From NCBI RefSeq assembly GCF_035083965.1, contig NC_089722.1, positions 39,665,958 through 39,729,957 on the forward strand: a stretch of 64,000 nt of DNA, given 5' to 3'. Position 1 is the first letter of the stretch, and each line of letters begins with the position of its first letter. This stretch comes from Branchiostoma lanceolatum (taxonomy: Eukaryota; Chordata; Leptocardii; Amphioxiformes; Branchiostomatidae). Below the pieces are notes generated by a model, which was not told the origin of the DNA, did no database searches, and worked only from the letters and a program-made list of their open reading frames with translations. Positions 26,580 to 40,895 of this stretch are shown in pieces. The position numbers were made by a program, and so were the translations under genes.

Positions 26580-28338
26580 CTTTTGAAGTATTTATACTGA
26601 ATCACTTCAAGTATCACTTAGTTCTCATCTTGTTTACGCAGCCTTAAGGCGCTCATATCCACTGATACACTCTAGATCAAATTGACTTTCACAGATCGGC
26701 TCAGCATTGCTGCACTTCATCCCACCCACCACTCTCGGTCCATCCCCAGACACTATGTAATATTTTTGGGTTTTGTATTTTATAATTTTTTTGGGTTTTC
26801 TATTTTTGACCTAGCCAACTAAGACAGAGTGGCTAGGCCTACAACTACTCTTGAGTACATGCGAGATTGCTCCAAATAGAGCCAAACAAACAATAAAACA
26901 TTCAAAACTTAAGGGTCACGTGGGCAACATCGATGTCAGCCCACGAGTGACCATCAGCCCAGGTATCGTAGAAATTCCCAGGCCCCAAACGAGCAAACTC
27001 GAAATTCAGCCTATCTCGCAAAGCTTTCGCCAACGCCTCGCACACATTCGCACCAGAAGATTGTCTGTCTTCAAAGACAGCCTCACAGCGGGAGCGCCAG
27101 ATACTGGACTTTGCCATACTACTGATCACTTCCAAAACCTTGCGAGTTTGGGCTGGGACGCCCTGGGGGACAATGCCATACAACGCAAAGGTTCTGGACA
27201 CCTGAAAGTTTCTGCACAGGTACTTGTGGGCAGTGGCCTCCACCCACAACCAAACCTCCGCGGCCACTGGACAGTCCCAGAACAGATGACCCACGCACTC
27301 CGGCTGTGAGCAACCCCTCCTGGGACATGTACTGCTAGGGAGATAGCCCCGCCAAGAATTTAACTTCAACCTCGTCTTCAGCGAATTGTGAGCCGTGTGC
27401 CAGGCAATCATTCTATCCCACTTGAAGACAAGGGGATTGTGGATGACCTTCCACACTCTGTCCCAATCTACCTGAGGGTTTAACTGAACACATCTTGGCG
27501 GGGAACTTGCCTGTTCTGAAAGATACCTGTACAGAGAAGCTGTAGTACAAGCCTTCCATTCTGCAGAGCCCTCGATGTCAGAGAGGGAGAGGTACTGGGA
27601 AATGGCTTCATAATGGGGCGGACGATCCAACGAGTGAGGCGAGGAGTTGCACCACGTCGTCGGATCAATCCTCCTGAGCTCGACCCCAAGCCAATACTTA
27701 CAGAAGCAGCTACAAGGGTGCTGTGGGTCGGTGAAGACCTTCCTCACAGTCTTTAACATTAAGGCCTTTGCCTTCAAGGGGATGGAGACAAGGCCAACTC
27801 CACCCTGCTCTTTGGGCAAGAGCAGGGTCTGCCTTTTGACAAGTTCCGTCTTACCATCCCACAAGAACCCGAACATTGCCTTCTCCAACCGACTTCGAAC
27901 CGAAGCCGGAAGGGGATAGACCGGCGCTGTATACCACAGCGTGGCGGCCGCTAAAGAATTTACTACTAAGGCCTTCCCCAACAGGGTGAGCTTCCTCCCG
28001 CTCCACTGGTCCAACTTGGCCTTGAATTTGGCAAACCGTTGGAGCCACGCCTCCTCAGCGAGCGGGACGTTGCCAATCGGTGTCTGAAGCAGTTTCAGTG
28101 ACACCGAGTTCCAGCACTTGATCGGATACGGCTGGTCGGGCCTTCCCTTCCAGCCACCAAGCCACAACGCCTCTGTCTTCCCCATGTTAAGTTTGGACCC
28201 TGTGCCAGATTCAAACTTAGATATTAAGGAGAAGGTGCGATCAATGGAGAGATCGTCTGTCAGGACGACAGTGTTGTCGTCCGCATATTGCACTATCTTG
28301 GTGTCCCTGCCCGAGCCCCCAGGGAGGTGCACTCCCTT
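26580..28338 (-). mobile_element. Keno-like LINE, family 1, 5'-truncated copy standing alone
   Basis: Same 1759-bp truncated copy as 7016-8774, with the same truncation point, but here directly bordered by U2 1-38. It shows the state before the complete element inserted upstream of it. Its antisense U2-like segment is at 26621-26747. Confidence 0.95.
26902..28338 (-). pseudogene. LINE ORF2 C-terminal fragment (residues 680-1157)
   Basis: The same fragment as at 7338-8774. By chance its frame stays open through the U2 5' fragment and into the promoter region. That extension is not considered coding, because U2 is a non-coding RNA and the start would lie upstream of the U2 start site. Confidence 0.9.
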
Positions 28339-28376
28339 TACTACACTTGATCTTAGCCAAAAGGCCGAGAAGCGAT
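28339..28376 (-). pseudogene. U2: U2 snRNA 5' fragment (nt 1-38) beside solo truncated LINE
   Basis: U2 nucleotides 1-38 ending with GTAGTA. The upstream promoter region is intact. Confidence 0.95.
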
Positions 28377-29438
28377 AAACCGGTTGAGCTTGACCGCTAG
28401 CCCCCCTCCCCCGGGAACGAGCCAAGTTCACGTGGCGAGCTATGCATCGCAAACAGCTTCAAGCTTGAACATAAAGCAATTAGTGCCCGCACACCTGGCG
28501 CGCCTTCTCTCCTTCATAATCTCTTCAATTTGGTTGACAAACGGAAGCGCTCTACTTTATGTGGACGAACCACGGACTACACCCAAAAACACACATCACG
28601 CGCTCCTGGCTCGTCCTGGCTCTTCCTGGCTCTGCCTAATTGGTGCAAAGAAGCGACTACGTCACACCAACGCAGAAAACGGGCTCCTTAGGGTTCAAAG
28701 CCGAGCCAAGGGCGGGTAGACAAGACAACAAGGCAATGTTGTTGTTCGCGAACAGCGTTGCCATTGTTGTTCGCCAGGAGGCGCGCGCCCGCGGTTCCCT
28801 TACATCATTCATCTTCACAGGGCGGGCGGCGTCTGCTTTTCCCCTTAACTTCGATGCCTGTGGTGGATTTTTCAAGTCCGCCGGACCTTGTCGATTCGGC
28901 CTGAAGGTCCGCAAAGGGGAGAGGAAGGTCGCATGCAGCCAGCCCACTAAATTTACGGAAGGAATTAAAAGGAGCGAGCGAGAAAGCAGCAGCGGTGGGC
29001 GAGGCGGCTAGCTGTGCGTGTGTACGTATCTCTCATACGTTGATACGAGGCGCGCGGGCGCTTAGATTCCCGATTCCTACGTTTAACATCGAATTACGTC
29101 CACATCGCACTGCTTTCGTCAGAATCGAACCACAGACAGACGTCCTGGAATTTTCCACTGCCTCTGCGTGCTCTCCCGACCTCTCCCGGCTCTTGGTGGC
29201 GCTGTTGCTTGCTCCAGTTCCAGTCTGAAAGTAGAAGAAAGATAAAATGCGAAAATTAAACATGTACAGTAGAGTTGGGGGATGTGAGAGCTATAAACGC
29301 AGTAAGGTTCAGTATATATACTCGTAACACGTATGCACATACTTCAAACGAGTACAGACTGCTGATAAATCCACATTGCTGGATTGCTGGGCCAGTTTGG
29401 TGGTTTGTGTATGTGTGCAACTTATTTTGGATTTGTAA

Positions 29439-29628
29439 GGGGATGGACCGAATCTCAGAAGTACTGCAATACTGAGCCGATCCGCGGTCAGGACGGAGCA
29501 AGCTCCTAGTCCATGACCAAAGTCAAAAAATCAATTTAATCTAGATTCCCCGATGGGGAATGTATCAGAGATTAAACTGATAAGAACAGATACTACACTT
29601 GATCTTAGCCAAAAGGCCGAGAAGCGAT
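29439..29628 (-). ncRNA. U2: U2 small nuclear RNA
   Basis: Uninterrupted copy, gene 1 of 18 in the long run, next to the solo truncated LINE. Confidence 0.97.
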
Positions 29629-30690
29629 AAACCGGTTGAGCTTGACCGCTAGCCCCCCTCCCCCGGGAACGAGCCAAGTTCACGTGGCGAGCTATGCATC
29701 GCAAACAGCTTCAAGCTTGAACATAAAGCAATTAGTGCCCGCACACCTGGCGCGCCTTCTCTCCTTCATAATCTCTTCAATTTGGTTGACAAACGGAAGC
29801 GCTCTACTTTATGTGGACGAACCACGGACTACACCCAAAAACACACATCACGCGCTCCTGGCTCGTCCTGGCTCTTCCTGGCTCTGCCTAATTGGTGCAA
29901 AGAAGCGACTACGTCACACCAACGCAGAAAACGGGCTCCTTAGGGTTCAAAGCCGAGCCAAGGGCGGGTAGACAAGACAACAAGGCAATGTTGTTGTTCG
30001 CGAACAGCGTTGCCATTGTTGTTCGCCAGGAGGCGCGCGCCCGCGGTTCCCTTACATCATTCATCTTCACAGGGCGGGCGGCGTCTGCTTTTCCCCTTAA
30101 CTTCGATGCCTGTGGTGGATTTTTCAAGTCCGCCGGACCTTGTCGATTCGGCCTGAAGGTCCGCAAAGGGGAGAGGAAGGTCGCATGCAGCCAGCCCACT
30201 AAATTTACGGAAGGAATTAAAAGGAGCGAGCGAGAAAGCAGCAGCGGTGGGCGAGGCGGCTAGCTGTGCGTGTGTACGTATCTCTCATACGTTGATACGA
30301 GGCGCGCGGGCGCTTAGATTCCCGATTCCTACGTTTAACATCGAATTACGTCCACATCGCACTGCTTTCGTCAGAATCGAACCACAGACAGACGTCCTGG
30401 AATTTTCCACTGCCTCTGCGTGCTCTCCCGACCTCTCCCGGCTCTTGGTGGCGCTGTTGCTTGCTCCAGTTCCAGTCTGAAAGTAGAAGAAAGATAAAAT
30501 GCGAAAATTAAACATGTACAGTAGAGTTGGGGGATGTGAGAGCTATAAACGCAGTAAGGTTCAGTATATATACTCGTAACACGTATGCACATACTTCAAA
30601 CGAGTACAGACTGCTGATAAATCCACATTGCTGGATTGCTGGGCCAGTTTGGTGGTTTGTGTATGTGTGCAACTTATTTTGGATTTGTAA

Positions 30691-30880
30691 GGGGATGGAC
30701 CGAATCTCAGAAGTACTGCAATACTGAGCCGATCCGCGGTCAGGACGGAGCAAGCTCCTAGTCCATGACCAAAGTCAAAAAATCAATTTAATCTAGATTC
30801 CCCGATGGGGAATGTATCAGAGATTAAACTGATAAGAACAGATACTACACTTGATCTTAGCCAAAAGGCCGAGAAGCGAT
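30691..30880 (-). ncRNA. U2: U2 small nuclear RNA
   Basis: Uninterrupted copy, gene 2 of the long run. Confidence 0.97.
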
Positions 30881-31942
30881 AAACCGGTTGAGCTTGACCG
30901 CTAGCCCCCCTCCCCCGGGAACGAGCCAAGTTCACGTGGCGAGCTATGCATCGCAAACAGCTTCAAGCTTGAACATAAAGCAATTAGTGCCCGCACACCT
31001 GGCGCGCCTTCTCTCCTTCATAATCTCTTCAATTTGGTTGACAAACGGAAGCGCTCTACTTTATGTGGACGAACCACGGACTACACCCAAAAACACACAT
31101 CACGCGCTCCTGGCTCGTCCTGGCTCTTCCTGGCTCTGCCTAATTGGTGCAAAGAAGCGACTACGTCACACCAACGCAGAAAACGGGCTCCTTAGGGTTC
31201 AAAGCCGAGCCAAGGGCGGGTAGACAAGACAACAAGGCAATGTTGTTGTTCGCGAACAGCGTTGCCATTGTTGTTCGCCAGGAGGCGCGCGCCCGCGGTT
31301 CCCTTACATCATTCATCTTCACAGGGCGGGCGGCGTCTGCTTTTCCCCTTAACTTCGATGCCTGTGGTGGATTTTTCAAGTCCGCCGGACCTTGTCGATT
31401 CGGCCTGAAGGTCCGCAAAGGGGAGAGGAAGGTCGCATGCAGCCAGCCCACTAAATTTACGGAAGGAATTAAAAGGAGCGAGCGAGAAAGCAGCAGCGGT
31501 GGGCGAGGCGGCTAGCTGTGCGTGTGTACGTATCTCTCATACGTTGATACGAGGCGCGCGGGCGCTTAGATTCCCGATTCCTACGTTTAACATCGAATTA
31601 CGTCCACATCGCACTGCTTTCGTCAGAATCGAACCACAGACAGACGTCCTGGAATTTTCCACTGCCTCTGCGTGCTCTCCCGACCTCTCCCGGCTCTTGG
31701 TGGCGCTGTTGCTTGCTCCAGTTCCAGTCTGAAAGTAGAAGAAAGATAAAATGCGAAAATTAAACATGTACAGTAGAGTTGGGGGATGTGAGAGCTATAA
31801 ACGCAGTAAGGTTCAGTATATATACTCGTAACACGTATGCACATACTTCAAACGAGTACAGACTGCTGATAAATCCACATTGCTGGATTGCTGGGCCAGT
31901 TTGGTGGTTTGTGTATGTGTGCAACTTATTTTGGATTTGTAA

Positions 31943-32132
31943 GGGGATGGACCGAATCTCAGAAGTACTGCAATACTGAGCCGATCCGCGGTCAGGACGG
32001 AGCAAGCTCCTAGTCCATGACCAAAGTCAAAAAATCAATTTAATCTAGATTCCCCGATGGGGAATGTATCAGAGATTAAACTGATAAGAACAGATACTAC
32101 ACTTGATCTTAGCCAAAAGGCCGAGAAGCGAT
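31943..32132 (-). ncRNA. U2: U2 small nuclear RNA
   Basis: Uninterrupted copy, gene 3 of the long run. Confidence 0.97.
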
Positions 32133-33194
32133 AAACCGGTTGAGCTTGACCGCTAGCCCCCCTCCCCCGGGAACGAGCCAAGTTCACGTGGCGAGCTATG
32201 CATCGCAAACAGCTTCAAGCTTGAACATAAAGCAATTAGTGCCCGCACACCTGGCGCGCCTTCTCTCCTTCATAATCTCTTCAATTTGGTTGACAAACGG
32301 AAGCGCTCTACTTTATGTGGACGAACCACGGACTACACCCAAAAACACACATCACGCGCTCCTGGCTCGTCCTGGCTCTTCCTGGCTCTGCCTAATTGGT
32401 GCAAAGAAGCGACTACGTCACACCAACGCAGAAAACGGGCTCCTTAGGGTTCAAAGCCGAGCCAAGGGCGGGTAGACAAGACAACAAGGCAATGTTGTTG
32501 TTCGCGAACAGCGTTGCCATTGTTGTTCGCCAGGAGGCGCGCGCCCGCGGTTCCCTTACATCATTCATCTTCACAGGGCGGGCGGCGTCTGCTTTTCCCC
32601 TTAACTTCGATGCCTGTGGTGGATTTTTCAAGTCCGCCGGACCTTGTCGATTCGGCCTGAAGGTCCGCAAAGGGGAGAGGAAGGTCGCATGCAGCCAGCC
32701 CACTAAATTTACGGAAGGAATTAAAAGGAGCGAGCGAGAAAGCAGCAGCGGTGGGCGAGGCGGCTAGCTGTGCGTGTGTACGTATCTCTCATACGTTGAT
32801 ACGAGGCGCGCGGGCGCTTAGATTCCCGATTCCTACGTTTAACATCGAATTACGTCCACATCGCACTGCTTTCGTCAGAATCGAACCACAGACAGACGTC
32901 CTGGAATTTTCCACTGCCTCTGCGTGCTCTCCCGACCTCTCCCGGCTCTTGGTGGCGCTGTTGCTTGCTCCAGTTCCAGTCTGAAAGTAGAAGAAAGATA
33001 AAATGCGAAAATTAAACATGTACAGTAGAGTTGGGGGATGTGAGAGCTATAAACGCAGTAAGGTTCAGTATATATACTCGTAACACGTATGCACATACTT
33101 CAAACGAGTACAGACTGCTGATAAATCCACATTGCTGGATTGCTGGGCCAGTTTGGTGGTTTGTGTATGTGTGCAACTTATTTTGGATTTGTAA

Positions 33195-33384
33195 GGGGAT
33201 GGACCGAATCTCAGAAGTACTGCAATACTGAGCCGATCCGCGGTCAGGACGGAGCAAGCTCCTAGTCCATGACCAAAGTCAAAAAATCAATTTAATCTAG
33301 ATTCCCCGATGGGGAATGTATCAGAGATTAAACTGATAAGAACAGATACTACACTTGATCTTAGCCAAAAGGCCGAGAAGCGAT
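33195..33384 (-). ncRNA. U2: U2 small nuclear RNA
   Basis: Uninterrupted copy, gene 4 of the long run. Confidence 0.97.
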
Positions 33385-34446
33385 AAACCGGTTGAGCTTG
33401 ACCGCTAGCCCCCCTCCCCCGGGAACGAGCCAAGTTCACGTGGCGAGCTATGCATCGCAAACAGCTTCAAGCTTGAACATAAAGCAATTAGTGCCCGCAC
33501 ACCTGGCGCGCCTTCTCTCCTTCATAATCTCTTCAATTTGGTTGACAAACGGAAGCGCTCTACTTTATGTGGACGAACCACGGACTACACCCAAAAACAC
33601 ACATCACGCGCTCCTGGCTCGTCCTGGCTCTTCCTGGCTCTGCCTAATTGGTGCAAAGAAGCGACTACGTCACACCAACGCAGAAAACGGGCTCCTTAGG
33701 GTTCAAAGCCGAGCCAAGGGCGGGTAGACAAGACAACAAGGCAATGTTGTTGTTCGCGAACAGCGTTGCCATTGTTGTTCGCCAGGAGGCGCGCGCCCGC
33801 GGTTCCCTTACATCATTCATCTTCACAGGGCGGGCGGCGTCTGCTTTTCCCCTTAACTTCGATGCCTGTGGTGGATTTTTCAAGTCCGCCGGACCTTGTC
33901 GATTCGGCCTGAAGGTCCGCAAAGGGGAGAGGAAGGTCGCATGCAGCCAGCCCACTAAATTTACGGAAGGAATTAAAAGGAGCGAGCGAGAAAGCAGCAG
34001 CGGTGGGCGAGGCGGCTAGCTGTGCGTGTGTACGTATCTCTCATACGTTGATACGAGGCGCGCGGGCGCTTAGATTCCCGATTCCTACGTTTAACATCGA
34101 ATTACGTCCACATCGCACTGCTTTCGTCAGAATCGAACCACAGACAGACGTCCTGGAATTTTCCACTGCCTCTGCGTGCTCTCCCGACCTCTCCCGGCTC
34201 TTGGTGGCGCTGTTGCTTGCTCCAGTTCCAGTCTGAAAGTAGAAGAAAGATAAAATGCGAAAATTAAACATGTACAGTAGAGTTGGGGGATGTGAGAGCT
34301 ATAAACGCAGTAAGGTTCAGTATATATACTCGTAACACGTATGCACATACTTCAAACGAGTACAGACTGCTGATAAATCCACATTGCTGGATTGCTGGGC
34401 CAGTTTGGTGGTTTGTGTATGTGTGCAACTTATTTTGGATTTGTAA

Positions 34447-34636
34447 GGGGATGGACCGAATCTCAGAAGTACTGCAATACTGAGCCGATCCGCGGTCAGG
34501 ACGGAGCAAGCTCCTAGTCCATGACCAAAGTCAAAAAATCAATTTAATCTAGATTCCCCGATGGGGAATGTATCAGAGATTAAACTGATAAGAACAGATA
34601 CTACACTTGATCTTAGCCAAAAGGCCGAGAAGCGAT
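34447..34636 (-). ncRNA. U2: U2 small nuclear RNA
   Basis: Uninterrupted copy, gene 5 of the long run. Confidence 0.97.
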
Positions 34637-35698
34637 AAACCGGTTGAGCTTGACCGCTAGCCCCCCTCCCCCGGGAACGAGCCAAGTTCACGTGGCGAGC
34701 TATGCATCGCAAACAGCTTCAAGCTTGAACATAAAGCAATTAGTGCCCGCACACCTGGCGCGCCTTCTCTCCTTCATAATCTCTTCAATTTGGTTGACAA
34801 ACGGAAGCGCTCTACTTTATGTGGACGAACCACGGACTACACCCAAAAACACACATCACGCGCTCCTGGCTCGTCCTGGCTCTTCCTGGCTCTGCCTAAT
34901 TGGTGCAAAGAAGCGACTACGTCACACCAACGCAGAAAACGGGCTCCTTAGGGTTCAAAGCCGAGCCAAGGGCGGGTAGACAAGACAACAAGGCAATGTT
35001 GTTGTTCGCGAACAGCGTTGCCATTGTTGTTCGCCAGGAGGCGCGCGCCCGCGGTTCCCTTACATCATTCATCTTCACAGGGCGGGCGGCGTCTGCTTTT
35101 CCCCTTAACTTCGATGCCTGTGGTGGATTTTTCAAGTCCGCCGGACCTTGTCGATTCGGCCTGAAGGTCCGCAAAGGGGAGAGGAAGGTCGCATGCAGCC
35201 AGCCCACTAAATTTACGGAAGGAATTAAAAGGAGCGAGCGAGAAAGCAGCAGCGGTGGGCGAGGCGGCTAGCTGTGCGTGTGTACGTATCTCTCATACGT
35301 TGATACGAGGCGCGCGGGCGCTTAGATTCCCGATTCCTACGTTTAACATCGAATTACGTCCACATCGCACTGCTTTCGTCAGAATCGAACCACAGACAGA
35401 CGTCCTGGAATTTTCCACTGCCTCTGCGTGCTCTCCCGACCTCTCCCGGCTCTTGGTGGCGCTGTTGCTTGCTCCAGTTCCAGTCTGAAAGTAGAAGAAA
35501 GATAAAATGCGAAAATTAAACATGTACAGTAGAGTTGGGGGATGTGAGAGCTATAAACGCAGTAAGGTTCAGTATATATACTCGTAACACGTATGCACAT
35601 ACTTCAAACGAGTACAGACTGCTGATAAATCCACATTGCTGGATTGCTGGGCCAGTTTGGTGGTTTGTGTATGTGTGCAACTTATTTTGGATTTGTAA

Positions 35699-35888
35699 GG
35701 GGATGGACCGAATCTCAGAAGTACTGCAATACTGAGCCGATCCGCGGTCAGGACGGAGCAAGCTCCTAGTCCATGACCAAAGTCAAAAAATCAATTTAAT
35801 CTAGATTCCCCGATGGGGAATGTATCAGAGATTAAACTGATAAGAACAGATACTACACTTGATCTTAGCCAAAAGGCCGAGAAGCGAT
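35699..35888 (-). ncRNA. U2: U2 small nuclear RNA (unit with promoter-proximal 1-bp deletion)
   Basis: Uninterrupted copy, gene 6 of the long run. The U2 sequence is normal. Its upstream region lacks one A (CTAGCC read as CTGCC, at 35910/35911), so the distance between +1 and the PSE candidate is one base shorter than in all other units. Confidence 0.97.
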
Positions 35889-36949
35889 AAACCGGTTGAG
35901 CTTGACCGCTGCCCCCCTCCCCCGGGAACGAGCCAAGTTCACGTGGCGAGCTATGCATCGCAAACAGCTTCAAGCTTGAACATAAAGCAATTAGTGCCCG
36001 CACACCTGGCGCGCCTTCTCTCCTTCATAATCTCTTCAATTTGGTTGACAAACGGAAGCGCTCTACTTTATGTGGACGAACCACGGACTACACCCAAAAA
36101 CACACATCACGCGCTCCTGGCTCGTCCTGGCTCTTCCTGGCTCTGCCTAATTGGTGCAAAGAAGCGACTACGTCACACCAACGCAGAAAACGGGCTCCTT
36201 AGGGTTCAAAGCCGAGCCAAGGGCGGGTAGACAAGACAACAAGGCAATGTTGTTGTTCGCGAACAGCGTTGCCATTGTTGTTCGCCAGGAGGCGCGCGCC
36301 CGCGGTTCCCTTACATCATTCATCTTCACAGGGCGGGCGGCGTCTGCTTTTCCCCTTAACTTCGATGCCTGTGGTGGATTTTTCAAGTCCGCCGGACCTT
36401 GTCGATTCGGCCTGAAGGTCCGCAAAGGGGAGAGGAAGGTCGCATGCAGCCAGCCCACTAAATTTACGGAAGGAATTAAAAGGAGCGAGCGAGAAAGCAG
36501 CAGCGGTGGGCGAGGCGGCTAGCTGTGCGTGTGTACGTATCTCTCATACGTTGATACGAGGCGCGCGGGCGCTTAGATTCCCGATTCCTACGTTTAACAT
36601 CGAATTACGTCCACATCGCACTGCTTTCGTCAGAATCGAACCACAGACAGACGTCCTGGAATTTTCCACTGCCTCTGCGTGCTCTCCCGACCTCTCCCGG
36701 CTCTTGGTGGCGCTGTTGCTTGCTCCAGTTCCAGTCTGAAAGTAGAAGAAAGATAAAATGCGAAAATTAAACATGTACAGTAGAGTTGGGGGATGTGAGA
36801 GCTATAAACGCAGTAAGGTTCAGTATATATACTCGTAACACGTATGCACATACTTCAAACGAGTACAGACTGCTGATAAATCCACATTGCTGGATTGCTG
36901 GGCCAGTTTGGTGGTTTGTGTATGTGTGCAACTTATTTTGGATTTGTAA

Positions 36950-37139
36950 GGGGATGGACCGAATCTCAGAAGTACTGCAATACTGAGCCGATCCGCGGTC
37001 AGGACGGAGCAAGCTCCTAGTCCATGACCAAAGTCAAAAAATCAATTTAATCTAGATTCCCCGATGGGGAATGTATCAGAGATTAAACTGATAAGAACAG
37101 ATACTACACTTGATCTTAGCCAAAAGGCCGAGAAGCGAT
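36950..37139 (-). ncRNA. U2: U2 small nuclear RNA
   Basis: Uninterrupted copy, gene 7 of the long run. Confidence 0.97.
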
Positions 37140-38201
37140 AAACCGGTTGAGCTTGACCGCTAGCCCCCCTCCCCCGGGAACGAGCCAAGTTCACGTGGCG
37201 AGCTATGCATCGCAAACAGCTTCAAGCTTGAACATAAAGCAATTAGTGCCCGCACACCTGGCGCGCCTTCTCTCCTTCATAATCTCTTCAATTTGGTTGA
37301 CAAACGGAAGCGCTCTACTTTATGTGGACGAACCACGGACTACACCCAAAAACACACATCACGCGCTCCTGGCTCGTCCTGGCTCTTCCTGGCTCTGCCT
37401 AATTGGTGCAAAGAAGCGACTACGTCACACCAACGCAGAAAACGGGCTCCTTAGGGTTCAAAGCCGAGCCAAGGGCGGGTAGACAAGACAACAAGGCAAT
37501 GTTGTTGTTCGCGAACAGCGTTGCCATTGTTGTTCGCCAGGAGGCGCGCGCCCGCGGTTCCCTTACATCATTCATCTTCACAGGGCGGGCGGCGTCTGCT
37601 TTTCCCCTTAACTTCGATGCCTGTGGTGGATTTTTCAAGTCCGCCGGACCTTGTCGATTCGGCCTGAAGGTCCGCAAAGGGGAGAGGAAGGTCGCATGCA
37701 GCCAGCCCACTAAATTTACGGAAGGAATTAAAAGGAGCGAGCGAGAAAGCAGCAGCGGTGGGCGAGGCGGCTAGCTGTGCGTGTGTACGTATCTCTCATA
37801 CGTTGATACGAGGCGCGCGGGCGCTTAGATTCCCGATTCCTACGTTTAACATCGAATTACGTCCACATCGCACTGCTTTCGTCAGAATCGAACCACAGAC
37901 AGACGTCCTGGAATTTTCCACTGCCTCTGCGTGCTCTCCCGACCTCTCCCGGCTCTTGGTGGCGCTGTTGCTTGCTCCAGTTCCAGTCTGAAAGTAGAAG
38001 AAAGATAAAATGCGAAAATTAAACATGTACAGTAGAGTTGGGGGATGTGAGAGCTATAAACGCAGTAAGGTTCAGTATATATACTCGTAACACGTATGCA
38101 CATACTTCAAACGAGTACAGACTGCTGATAAATCCACATTGCTGGATTGCTGGGCCAGTTTGGTGGTTTGTGTATGTGTGCAACTTATTTTGGATTTGTA
38201 A

Positions 38202-38391
38202 GGGGATGGACCGAATCTCAGAAGTACTGCAATACTGAGCCGATCCGCGGTCAGGACGGAGCAAGCTCCTAGTCCATGACCAAAGTCAAAAAATCAATTT
38301 AATCTAGATTCCCCGATGGGGAATGTATCAGAGATTAAACTGATAAGAACAGATACTACACTTGATCTTAGCCAAAAGGCCGAGAAGCGAT
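38202..38391 (-). ncRNA. U2: U2 small nuclear RNA
   Basis: Uninterrupted copy, gene 8 of the long run. Confidence 0.97.
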
Positions 38392-39453
38392 AAACCGGTT
38401 GAGCTTGACCGCTAGCCCCCCTCCCCCGGGAACGAGCCAAGTTCACGTGGCGAGCTATGCATCGCAAACAGCTTCAAGCTTGAACATAAAGCAATTAGTG
38501 CCCGCACACCTGGCGCGCCTTCTCTCCTTCATAATCTCTTCAATTTGGTTGACAAACGGAAGCGCTCTACTTTATGTGGACGAACCACGGACTACACCCA
38601 AAAACACACATCACGCGCTCCTGGCTCGTCCTGGCTCTTCCTGGCTCTGCCTAATTGGTGCAAAGAAGCGACTACGTCACACCAACGCAGAAAACGGGCT
38701 CCTTAGGGTTCAAAGCCGAGCCAAGGGCGGGTAGACAAGACAACAAGGCAATGTTGTTGTTCGCGAACAGCGTTGCCATTGTTGTTCGCCAGGAGGCGCG
38801 CGCCCGCGGTTCCCTTACATCATTCATCTTCACAGGGCGGGCGGCGTCTGCTTTTCCCCTTAACTTCGATGCCTGTGGTGGATTTTTCAAGTCCGCCGGA
38901 CCTTGTCGATTCGGCCTGAAGGTCCGCAAAGGGGAGAGGAAGGTCGCATGCAGCCAGCCCACTAAATTTACGGAAGGAATTAAAAGGAGCGAGCGAGAAA
39001 GCAGCAGCGGTGGGCGAGGCGGCTAGCTGTGCGTGTGTACGTATCTCTCATACGTTGATACGAGGCGCGCGGGCGCTTAGATTCCCGATTCCTACGTTTA
39101 ACATCGAATTACGTCCACATCGCACTGCTTTCGTCAGAATCGAACCACAGACAGACGTCCTGGAATTTTCCACTGCCTCTGCGTGCTCTCCCGACCTCTC
39201 CCGGCTCTTGGTGGCGCTGTTGCTTGCTCCAGTTCCAGTCTGAAAGTAGAAGAAAGATAAAATGCGAAAATTAAACATGTACAGTAGAGTTGGGGGATGT
39301 GAGAGCTATAAACGCAGTAAGGTTCAGTATATATACTCGTAACACGTATGCACATACTTCAAACGAGTACAGACTGCTGATAAATCCACATTGCTGGATT
39401 GCTGGGCCAGTTTGGTGGTTTGTGTATGTGTGCAACTTATTTTGGATTTGTAA

Positions 39454-39643
39454 GGGGATGGACCGAATCTCAGAAGTACTGCAATACTGAGCCGATCCGC
39501 GGTCAGGACGGAGCAAGCTCCTAGTCCATGACCAAAGTCAAAAAATCAATTTAATCTAGATTCCCCGATGGGGAATGTATCAGAGATTAAACTGATAAGA
39601 ACAGATACTACACTTGATCTTAGCCAAAAGGCCGAGAAGCGAT
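39454..39643 (-). ncRNA. U2: U2 small nuclear RNA
   Basis: Uninterrupted copy, gene 9 of the long run. Confidence 0.97.
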
Positions 39644-40705
39644 AAACCGGTTGAGCTTGACCGCTAGCCCCCCTCCCCCGGGAACGAGCCAAGTTCACGT
39701 GGCGAGCTATGCATCGCAAACAGCTTCAAGCTTGAACATAAAGCAATTAGTGCCCGCACACCTGGCGCGCCTTCTCTCCTTCATAATCTCTTCAATTTGG
39801 TTGACAAACGGAAGCGCTCTACTTTATGTGGACGAACCACGGACTACACCCAAAAACACACATCACGCGCTCCTGGCTCGTCCTGGCTCTTCCTGGCTCT
39901 GCCTAATTGGTGCAAAGAAGCGACTACGTCACACCAACGCAGAAAACGGGCTCCTTAGGGTTCAAAGCCGAGCCAAGGGCGGGTAGACAAGACAACAAGG
40001 CAATGTTGTTGTTCGCGAACAGCGTTGCCATTGTTGTTCGCCAGGAGGCGCGCGCCCGCGGTTCCCTTACATCATTCATCTTCACAGGGCGGGCGGCGTC
40101 TGCTTTTCCCCTTAACTTCGATGCCTGTGGTGGATTTTTCAAGTCCGCCGGACCTTGTCGATTCGGCCTGAAGGTCCGCAAAGGGGAGAGGAAGGTCGCA
40201 TGCAGCCAGCCCACTAAATTTACGGAAGGAATTAAAAGGAGCGAGCGAGAAAGCAGCAGCGGTGGGCGAGGCGGCTAGCTGTGCGTGTGTACGTATCTCT
40301 CATACGTTGATACGAGGCGCGCGGGCGCTTAGATTCCCGATTCCTACGTTTAACATCGAATTACGTCCACATCGCACTGCTTTCGTCAGAATCGAACCAC
40401 AGACAGACGTCCTGGAATTTTCCACTGCCTCTGCGTGCTCTCCCGACCTCTCCCGGCTCTTGGTGGCGCTGTTGCTTGCTCCAGTTCCAGTCTGAAAGTA
40501 GAAGAAAGATAAAATGCGAAAATTAAACATGTACAGTAGAGTTGGGGGATGTGAGAGCTATAAACGCAGTAAGGTTCAGTATATATACTCGTAACACGTA
40601 TGCACATACTTCAAACGAGTACAGACTGCTGATAAATCCACATTGCTGGATTGCTGGGCCAGTTTGGTGGTTTGTGTATGTGTGCAACTTATTTTGGATT
40701 TGTAA

Positions 40706-40895
40706 GGGGATGGACCGAATCTCAGAAGTACTGCAATACTGAGCCGATCCGCGGTCAGGACGGAGCAAGCTCCTAGTCCATGACCAAAGTCAAAAAATCA
40801 ATTTAATCTAGATTCCCCGATGGGGAATGTATCAGAGATTAAACTGATAAGAACAGATACTACACTTGATCTTAGCCAAAAGGCCGAGAAGCGAT
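40706..40895 (-). ncRNA. U2: U2 small nuclear RNA
   Basis: Uninterrupted copy, gene 10 of the long run. Confidence 0.97.

Noticed and set aside
26902-28452. A 516-codon frame joining the U2 5' region to the truncated ORF2
   Set aside because: The N-terminal part is the U2 promoter and U2 1-38 read as protein; the open frame is accidental. Only the ORF2 fragment is element-derived coding sequence.
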